A stretch of DNA of 6,702 bases from Caldisericota bacterium (lineage in GTDB: Bacteria; CG03; B21-G15), in NCBI GenBank assembly GCA_003650255.1, contig QMOP01000071.1:1-6702 (forward strand), in the 5' to 3' direction. Position numbers and translations under genes: made by a program. Positions within the stretch are counted from its first letter, which is position 1; each line of letters starts with the position of its first letter. This document shows positions 1-5,382 of this stretch, piece after piece. The notes below the pieces were generated by a model, which saw nothing but the letters and a program-made list of their open reading frames with translations, made no database searches and was not told the DNA's origin.

Positions 1-1
1 C

Positions 2-27
2 TTTTATAAGGAAATTATCCTTAAAAA
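2..27. repeat. AT-rich imperfect inverted repeat downstream of the nucleotidyltransferase
   Basis: TAAGGA (7-12) and TCCTTA (18-23) are perfect 6-bp arms around a 5-nt loop. They extend to 10 pairs through TTTT (2-5) and AAAA (24-27) with one bulged A. The repeat sits about 45 nt past the last stop codon. In the direction of transcription no T-run follows the stem, so it is not a standard intrinsic terminator; it might be a 3'-end structure or chance in AT-rich DNA. Confidence 0.35.
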
Positions 28-69
28 TAGGCAAAAATATTAATGGAATTATAAAATAAATTAATTCTG

Positions 70-2493
70 CTATATTCCTTTTAGCCAATTCTTAATTCTT
101 TTTTCAAAATTCTCAATTATTCTCTTTGCCTCATTATTACTTTTTGCTTCAACCCAGATATTTATAAAAGAAGTATCCTGGTCAGGAATTGCTAAAACCC
201 AGGAACTTTTAAAAAGAAACTTTACTCCATCTATAAGAACTATCCTTTTCTTTTTTCCAAATTCCATCAATTTTCTCATAATCATACCCTTTGCTTCATT
301 TGGACAAGAAACCTTTGAAAACAATAATTTATATTCAGGAATTTCCTTTACAATATCTGAAATCTTTATTTCATTTTTTGACATTATCTCAAGTATTTTT
401 CCTATTGCAAACATTGCATCATAATTTGGTTGAAACTCAGTAAATATGTATCCACCGCGATTGTCTCCTGCAAAAATCACATCCTCTTTCTTTGCATACT
501 CCATAATTGATCTTGGATGAACAGGAGAGTATTCAACCTTTATTCCTGAAATTCCTTCAATCTCTTTAATCGCATTTACAGGAACAACAACCTTCCCTTT
601 TTTCTCTAAAGACATAAGTTTAATAACAGTATAAAGTGCTTTCTCTCCTGAAATGACCCTTCCCCTTTCATCAAAAATCATTATTTTTTCTGCTCCATTA
701 TCAAGCATGAAACCAATATCCGCTTTGACTGTTTTTATTATTGAGGAAAGATTTTTTACTGCACTGTTATACTCTTCTCTTAATCTACTTGTCTTCTCAG
801 GATCAATATGTGAATTAAGTGCAATAACCTCAATATTTAATTTCCCAAGTATCTGAGGGAAAATTATACTTGCAGGTGAAAATGAGTAATCAAGAACAAT
901 CTTAAATCTTCTCTTCCTTATACTCTCAACATCAATGTTGTGAAGAAATCCATCAACATAGTAGTCATATGCTCTTGGTGGAATAACAATATGCCCAACT
1001 TTATCAGGAGATACCCTTACAAAATCCTCTCTAAAAAACAACTGTTCTATTGATTTCTCCTGTCTTGCAGAAATATTTCCACCAGTATTATTAAAAATCA
1101 AAATATCAACAACTCTTCCATCAAAAGGACTTCTTCTAACATGTATTCCACCTGCTTCCTGCTCCTTTCCTATTTCATACCTTACAACAGGAATTGGAGA
1201 AACCCTCATATCTCCAACTTTTACTCCAACAGAAATAAGTCCATTTATTATTGCTCTTTTTATCATTCTTGATGATTGATGAGCATCACGGGAGGTTAAA
1301 ACATAACTTCCCTCTCCAAGATATGCTCCAATACTTGCTCCAAGTTTTGTTGCAAACTCAGGAGTTATCTCTTTATTTATAAGGCCTGTTATTCCAAAAT
1401 TTCCAAAAAGTTTATTCTGCCACCTGTCTCTCCAGATAAGTGAAGTTGTTAAAATTGAATCCTCATCAACAACCTTATCAGGCCAGATTTTAACATTCTC
1501 ACCAATTACCGCTCTTCTTCCTATTATGCAATTATCTGAAATAACCGATCCATTTTTTACTTCTACCAATTCTCCAACCTTCACCCTATATGAAAGGACT
1601 GCTCTTGTTATCTTTACTTTTCTTTCAATTTCTACAGATGGATATATAACTGAATCTTTAATTACTGCACTATCCCCTATCTTAACTCCATCTCCTATAA
1701 CTGAATTATCAATCTTAACGCCTTTACCAATTTTTACATTTTCACCAAAGAAACTATTTCCAACAAATTTACCTTTTCCTTTTATCCTTATCTTCCCATT
1801 CACAAAATCAAGATTTGACTCAAGATACTGCCTCAAATTTCCCACATCCTTCCAGTATCCATCAAGAATACATCCATAAATTGGAACCTTATTTTTTAGT
1901 AATAATGGATATAAATCCTTTGAAAAATCAAAATCTGTATCTTTTGGAACAAAACGAAGAACATCTGGCTCTAAAATGTATATTCCTGTATTTATTGTGT
2001 CTGAAAAAACCTCACCCCATGTTGGTTTTTCAAGAAATCTTACAATTCTACCATCCTCATCAGTTATAACAATTCCAAAAGAAAGAGGATTTGAAACCCT
2101 TGTTAGAACAATTGTTGCTTTTGATTTCTTTTTCTTGTGGAATTCATATGCCTTTTTTAAATCAAAATCAGTTAAAACATCGCCACTTAAAACAATAAAA
2201 GTTTCATTAAGTTTATCCTCAATAAATTTAACACATCCACATGTTCCAAGGTCTTTTTGAGGAAGAATGTAATTTAACTTCAAACCATATTTTTTCTCTC
2301 CAAAATAACCTTTTATAACTTCTGGCTGGTAATAAAGCATAACATACACATCATCAACATCAACCTCCTTTAATAAACCTAAAACATGCTCCATCATAGG
2401 AGCATTTCCAACAAGTGCCATTGGTTTTGGAAATTCTATAGTTAAAGGCCTAAGGCGGGTTCCAAATCCACCTGCAAGAACAACCGCTTTCAT
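70..2493 (-). CDS. Sugar-1-phosphate nucleotidyltransferase (mannose-1-phosphate guanylyltransferase-like) with phosphohexomutase-like C-terminal domain
   Basis: 807 residues in three parts. Residues 1-232 are a nucleotidyltransferase: GGFGTRLRPLT at 8-18, Lys23 in FPKP, metal-site Asp in SGD (103-105), EKP 155-157, NTG 168-170 and DVGN 216-219, all as expected of an active enzyme making an NDP-sugar, most likely GDP-mannose. Residues about 240-350 are left-handed beta-helix hexapeptide repeats (NVKIGKGVKIDNSVIGDGVK). Residues about 360-807 match the phosphomannomutase/phosphoglucomutase fold, as in the long bifunctional-type family found in cyanobacteria and other bacteria. The mutase catalytic loops are degenerate (GGIHVRRSPFD 448-458, DNGAEK 598-603, GDNRGGYIF 676-684, IPDQDTS 769-775), so mutase activity is doubtful. 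The protein is cytoplasmic. Its start overlaps the preceding stop as TAATG, with a weak AAAGGA 14 nt upstream, which implies coupled translation. It presumably supplies sugar nucleotide for surface polysaccharide or glycosylation; GDP versus another nucleotide is not decided by sequence alone. Confidence 0.93.
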   Translation of the reverse strand: MKAVVLAGGFGTRLRPLTIEFPKPMALVGNAPMMEHVLGLLKEVDVDDVYVMLYYQPEVIKGYFGEKKYGLKLNYILPQKDLGTCGCVKFIEDKLNETFIVLSGDVLTDFDLKKAYEFHKKKKSKATIVLTRVSNPLSFGIVITDEDGRIVRFLEKPTWGEVFSDTINTGIYILEPDVLRFVPKDTDFDFSKDLYPLLLKNKVPIYGCILDGYWKDVGNLRQYLESNLDFVNGKIRIKGKGKFVGNSFFGENVKIGKGVKIDNSVIGDGVKIGDSAVIKDSVIYPSVEIERKVKITRAVLSYRVKVGELVEVKNGSVISDNCIIGRRAVIGENVKIWPDKVVDEDSILTTSLIWRDRWQNKLFGNFGITGLINKEITPEFATKLGASIGAYLGEGSYVLTSRDAHQSSRMIKRAIINGLISVGVKVGDMRVSPIPVVRYEIGKEQEAGGIHVRRSPFDGRVVDILIFNNTGGNISARQEKSIEQLFFREDFVRVSPDKVGHIVIPPRAYDYYVDGFLHNIDVESIRKRRFKIVLDYSFSPASIIFPQILGKLNIEVIALNSHIDPEKTSRLREEYNSAVKNLSSIIKTVKADIGFMLDNGAEKIMIFDERGRVISGEKALYTVIKLMSLEKKGKVVVPVNAIKEIEGISGIKVEYSPVHPRSIMEYAKKEDVIFAGDNRGGYIFTEFQPNYDAMFAIGKILEIMSKNEIKISDIVKEIPEYKLLFSKVSCPNEAKGMIMRKLMEFGKKKRIVLIDGVKFLFKSSWVLAIPDQDTSFINIWVEAKSNNEAKRIIENFEKRIKNWLKGI

Positions 2494-2495
2494 TA
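2491..2495 (-). promoter_or_regulatory. TAATG stop/start overlap (translational coupling)
   Basis: The coding strand reads TAATG: the TAA of the barrel gene (2495-2493) shares its last A with the ATG of the nucleotidyltransferase (2493-2491). The only Shine-Dalgarno-like sequence, AAAGGA at 2508-2513, is 14 nt from the ATG, farther than usual. Start of the enzyme probably depends on ribosomes terminating at the barrel gene. Confidence 0.7.
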
Positions 2496-3338
2496 TAAAG
2501 TTTTATATCCTTTAATACTCATAACTGGTTTTCTTTCTTCTGGACTGGAAATATTCTCATTATATTCTGTAAAAACCGGAATCTCTATTCCAAGAGAAAA
2601 TCCTATCAGGTTAAACAACTTCAATCTCAAACCAACTATAATATCGCCAATCTTAACATCATCCCAAAGACCCCATGTATATCCTAAACTACTTCTTTTT
2701 GATTCAAAATTATTCACAAATCTAAATTTTACAAACGGTCTTAAATCCTCTTTGAAAAAATATTCACCTCCAATTAAAAAAGTAAAAACATCACCATAAT
2801 CTGTTTCCAAAGAATCATCCTTATCAACCCCATTTACTCTGTATCCAGTATTTACAAAAAATCTGTATACTCCAACCCTTTTTATTCCAACAAGAAAAAG
2901 GCCAAAATCAAATGAACCAGTCCCAATTCCTTTTCCCTCATCTCCTGTTGGAAATTTAAATATAAAAGAAAAAATGTTTTTTAACCTTTCTTCTTCTCCT
3001 AACTCATACCTTCCAAGCAATGAAATATCTCCTATCCCTGAATTAATATACTCAGTTCCATCCCACCTTTCAAACTTTTTTCTAACATAAGGAATTCCAA
3101 TCTCAACTGATACTCTTTTTGAAAATCTATAAGATAACGGAATTGACATAACTTTTGTTTTCTCAGAAATTATTACATCAATTCCAGCAGACGAATGATT
3201 CTCAGGTAACTCTTCTATTTCAAGCCCTGTATCCTCCTGTTGCCAGAGAAGAGTATCTGTTTTAACAACATCCTCCTCACTGGAACATGGTTCCTCAAAA
3301 GAATAAAGTGAAAACAGAAGAAAAATAAGTAAAATCAT
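2493..3338 (-). CDS. Predicted outer-membrane beta-barrel protein, unknown function
   Basis: 281 residues. A very short hydrophobic signal-like start (MILLIFLLFSLYS) lacks the usual N-terminal Lys/Arg. A Ser/Glu/Asp-rich region (14-55) comes next, then regular amphipathic beta strands to the end. The motifs GIGDISLLGRYELG and FKFPTGDEGKGIGTGSFDFG, followed by FFVNTGYRVNG, are reminiscent of the MetA-pathway phenol-degradation/transporter barrel family (PF13557-like). This is a fold-level resemblance and does not imply phenol metabolism. The C terminus (IKGYKTL) lacks a terminal aromatic residue, unusual for a classic barrel. Its Shine-Dalgarno begins directly after the FecR-barrel stop codon, and its TAA stop overlaps the next ATG by one base (TAATG), so it is probably translated together with both neighbours. 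It may be a small channel or envelope scaffold; I cannot name a substrate. Confidence 0.8.
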   Translation of the reverse strand: MILLIFLLFSLYSFEEPCSSEEDVVKTDTLLWQQEDTGLEIEELPENHSSAGIDVIISEKTKVMSIPLSYRFSKRVSVEIGIPYVRKKFERWDGTEYINSGIGDISLLGRYELGEEERLKNIFSFIFKFPTGDEGKGIGTGSFDFGLFLVGIKRVGVYRFFVNTGYRVNGVDKDDSLETDYGDVFTFLIGGEYFFKEDLRPFVKFRFVNNFESKRSSLGYTWGLWDDVKIGDIIVGLRLKLFNLIGFSLGIEIPVFTEYNENISSPEERKPVMSIKGYKTL

Positions 3339-3346
3339 CTCTTATA

Positions 3347-3354
3347 TCCTCCTC
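3347..3354 (-). promoter_or_regulatory. Ribosome binding site directly abutting the upstream stop codon
   Basis: The coding strand reads GAGGAGGA immediately after the FecR-barrel TAA, with 8 nt to ATG 3336-3338. Ribosomes finishing the upstream gene would uncover or occupy this site, which suggests translational coupling. It supports the chosen start despite the short, uncharged signal peptide. Confidence 0.75.
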
Positions 3355-5322
3355 TTAAAAACTCAATTTTGTCTCAATTGTTGTTGTCTTTTGTGGATTC
3401 CCTGAACTATCAAATGTCTGCCTATAAACCATAAATATCATAACATTATCAGCAACACTATAACCAATCTTTGTAATCATAACAGTGTTTGGTCCTTTAA
3501 TCCTTGAAAGGTCCTTCCATGTGTGAATATTTCTTTTATCATATATGAATTCAACCTGATATTGATTAAGTAGAACCCTTTTATCTACTTTGGCTATAGC
3601 ATATAAATGAGGATAATAAGGGTCATCTGGTTTTACATTGTAATTTTCATATGTTGCAGAAAATGTAATCATACCATTCATAAGATTAAAACCTGCTCTA
3701 AAAAGTGGCCCTTTAAGGATTGGTTCTCTCGTCTTTCCATCAAGATATGATGCTGCTTTTGTTGTGGTTGATTTAATTTCAGAGTAGTATCTGTATCTAT
3801 CTATGTCATAATATGTGTCAAAATAACCTGGAATAAAATTGTTTTCTATTGTTCTGTACTCAAACTTATACTTTAAAAATAAAATATTTCCGCCTATTCC
3901 GTAAACAAATCCTTTTCCTTTATCAACTATGTTAAGATTTGGATCCTCTATATAATTGTCTCCTAAATCCATCATTGCAAAATCAGAAAAAAGATTTATT
4001 CTAAGTAGTGCTGTATTTAAAACAGGAATTCCTGCATCAACTCCATAAAGAGATACACTATCATCCTTTTCATCAATAATTCCATCAGGTTCAATGTCAG
4101 TTGCGTATGTTCCACCAAGAACAAGTTTATTTAAAAGAGGAACTCCTGTATTTATAAGGGGTCTAAAATAAATTCTTCCAGCCCAGAAACCAGAACTCTT
4201 TAAATCCCTTAATTTATGAGCAGTTGAAATATCAGAAATCATACCCTCAATTCCCCAGGAGTTTCTGTCAAGTGTAAACTCAAATCCAAGCCTCTTTACC
4301 TCAGGATACTGAATCATATTTGAATAATTATTTACAATAAATCCATTACCAATACTAACTGGCCTTGTGAATCTACCAAGAAGTAAATAAAGTGGATCCT
4401 TATACTTTTCTCCCCATCTTATATATGCAATCTTCTCCCATGCTTTCTTCCATGTCCAATCACCTTTTCTCAAATTGTTGTTCTCATCAAAATAAAAAAC
4501 AAGGTCAAGTCCTATACCAAGTTTTCCAATTCTAAACTCTGGCAGCAAACTCAACTGGTAATATACTTTTGTTTCTCCTGTTTCAGGGTCTGTCAAAGCA
4601 ACTGCTCCAAGATTTCCATACATCTTAAATGCCTTTGCTCTGGATGGTTTTCTTTCTTTTTCAGGCTTTTCCTCTTTCTTTTCTTCAAACTCTGGAACCT
4701 CAACAACCTCTTTTTCAACCTCTTTTTTTTCAACCTTTTTCTTTTCAGGTTTCTTCTCAATTTTCTCCTCTATTGGTTTTGCTGGAAATGCAGGTTTTCC
4801 TCTTACAACAAGTGTCTCCTCTCCTTTCTTAACAAGAACCTCCTTTCCCAATCCTTCAGAATCCATAACCCCAACAATCCCATCATAAACCTTAACCTTT
4901 GTCTTTTCATCTTCAAAAACCTCAACCTCAAAATCTGTTCCCCTAACACTGCATACTGCCTGAGGAGTGTAAATTATAAATTTAGCACCAGGAAGGAGTT
5001 CCTTCACCTTTGCCCTTACCTTACCTATAAAAAGGTCAAACTCTTTTTTTCCTCCTGTAATTGTTCTTAAACTCAAAATTGAATTCTCCTTTATAAAAAT
5101 TTTGCTTCCATCAATAAGAAAAATTGTTGCATTTCCATCGTATGTATTTATTGAATCATTTTCAGAAAGTTCCATTCCCTTTTTTGCACCTACCCATTTC
5201 TTATCCTTTGATACATAAACAAGAACCCTTCCACTGAAATCATCAAGAACAGCAACAGGAGATTCATCCTGAGAAAAAAGAAAACTTGAAAAAAGAAAAG
5301 CCATCAAGAGAATTCTAACCAT
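3355..5322 (-). CDS. FecR-domain protein fused to a putative outer-membrane beta-barrel
   Basis: 655 residues with a signal peptide (MVRILLMAFLFSSFLFSQ, probable cleavage near 18). Residues about 50-155 form a FecR domain: NDSINTYDGNATIFLIDGS at 55-73 and TPQAVCSVRGTDFEVEV at 119-135, the last being the family hallmark. A Lys/Glu/Pro-rich linker of about 50 residues (181-230) follows. The C-terminal 420 residues alternate aromatic and polar residues (YIRWGEKYKDPLYLLLGRFT, LKYKFEYRTIE) and end in Phe (IETKLSF), as expected of an outer-membrane barrel. The start is fixed by AAGGAGG 5 nt upstream. Classical FecR proteins are inner-membrane anti-sigma regulators; here there is no such anchor or anti-sigma segment, so a structural or ligand-binding periplasmic role is more likely (inference). 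It lies 60 nt after the surface-protein gene and 16 nt before the next barrel gene. The barrel could instead be a large beta-rich surface domain. Confidence 0.85.
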   Translation of the reverse strand: MVRILLMAFLFSSFLFSQDESPVAVLDDFSGRVLVYVSKDKKWVGAKKGMELSENDSINTYDGNATIFLIDGSKIFIKENSILSLRTITGGKKEFDLFIGKVRAKVKELLPGAKFIIYTPQAVCSVRGTDFEVEVFEDEKTKVKVYDGIVGVMDSEGLGKEVLVKKGEETLVVRGKPAFPAKPIEEKIEKKPEKKKVEKKEVEKEVVEVPEFEEKKEEKPEKERKPSRAKAFKMYGNLGAVALTDPETGETKVYYQLSLLPEFRIGKLGIGLDLVFYFDENNNLRKGDWTWKKAWEKIAYIRWGEKYKDPLYLLLGRFTRPVSIGNGFIVNNYSNMIQYPEVKRLGFEFTLDRNSWGIEGMISDISTAHKLRDLKSSGFWAGRIYFRPLINTGVPLLNKLVLGGTYATDIEPDGIIDEKDDSVSLYGVDAGIPVLNTALLRINLFSDFAMMDLGDNYIEDPNLNIVDKGKGFVYGIGGNILFLKYKFEYRTIENNFIPGYFDTYYDIDRYRYYSEIKSTTTKAASYLDGKTREPILKGPLFRAGFNLMNGMITFSATYENYNVKPDDPYYPHLYAIAKVDKRVLLNQYQVEFIYDKRNIHTWKDLSRIKGPNTVMITKIGYSVADNVMIFMVYRQTFDSSGNPQKTTTIETKLSF

Positions 5323-5382
5323 TTACTCCTCCTTGTTATCATCATTAAAAGTAAACATTCCTCTTTCTGTTCACTGTTCCCC
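5323..5382. other. 60-nt intergenic spacer, no terminator or clear promoter
   Basis: This is the largest gap between genes. Besides the ribosome binding site it holds a tandem 7-mer on the + strand, CTGTTCA/CTGTTCC (5367-5380), just after the upstream stop codon. I see no GC-rich hairpin with a T-run and no convincing -35/-10 pair in the transcribed direction. Read-through from the surface-protein gene is therefore plausible but not shown. Confidence 0.5.
5326..5334 (-). promoter_or_regulatory. Ribosome binding site of the FecR-barrel gene
   Basis: The coding strand reads AAGGAGGAG followed by TAA and then ATG. The AAGGAGG core (5328-5334) is a near-perfect Shine-Dalgarno 5 nt from the start. 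It selects ATG 5320-5322 over the in-frame internal Met at codon 7. Confidence 0.8.

Noticed and set aside
2..27. Intrinsic terminator after the nucleotidyltransferase
   Set aside because: The stem is AT-rich with only two G-C pairs, and no T-run follows it on the transcribed (minus) strand, so it is listed only as an inverted repeat.
2..59. 3' end of a convergent + strand gene (for example ending GKNINGIIK then TAA at 57-59)
   Set aside because: Two different frames are open here and both are too short (13-18 codons) to distinguish from chance in AT-rich DNA.
653..2260. Several open + strand frames of 67-117 codons opposite the nucleotidyltransferase
   Set aside because: They lie antisense to a clearly conserved gene, are rich in Ser/Leu/Phe/Thr/Pro as expected of complements of Lys/Glu-rich coding sequence, and show no recognisable domains.
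4629..4832. + strand open frame rich in Phe/Leu/Gln/Pro
   Set aside because: It is the complement of the K/E/P-rich linker; its hydrophobic look is a composition artefact.
5323..5382. Promoter for the FecR-barrel gene
   Set aside because: TTTACT and GATAAC elements exist but are spaced about 9 nt apart, not 16-18, so no sigma-70-type promoter can be supported.
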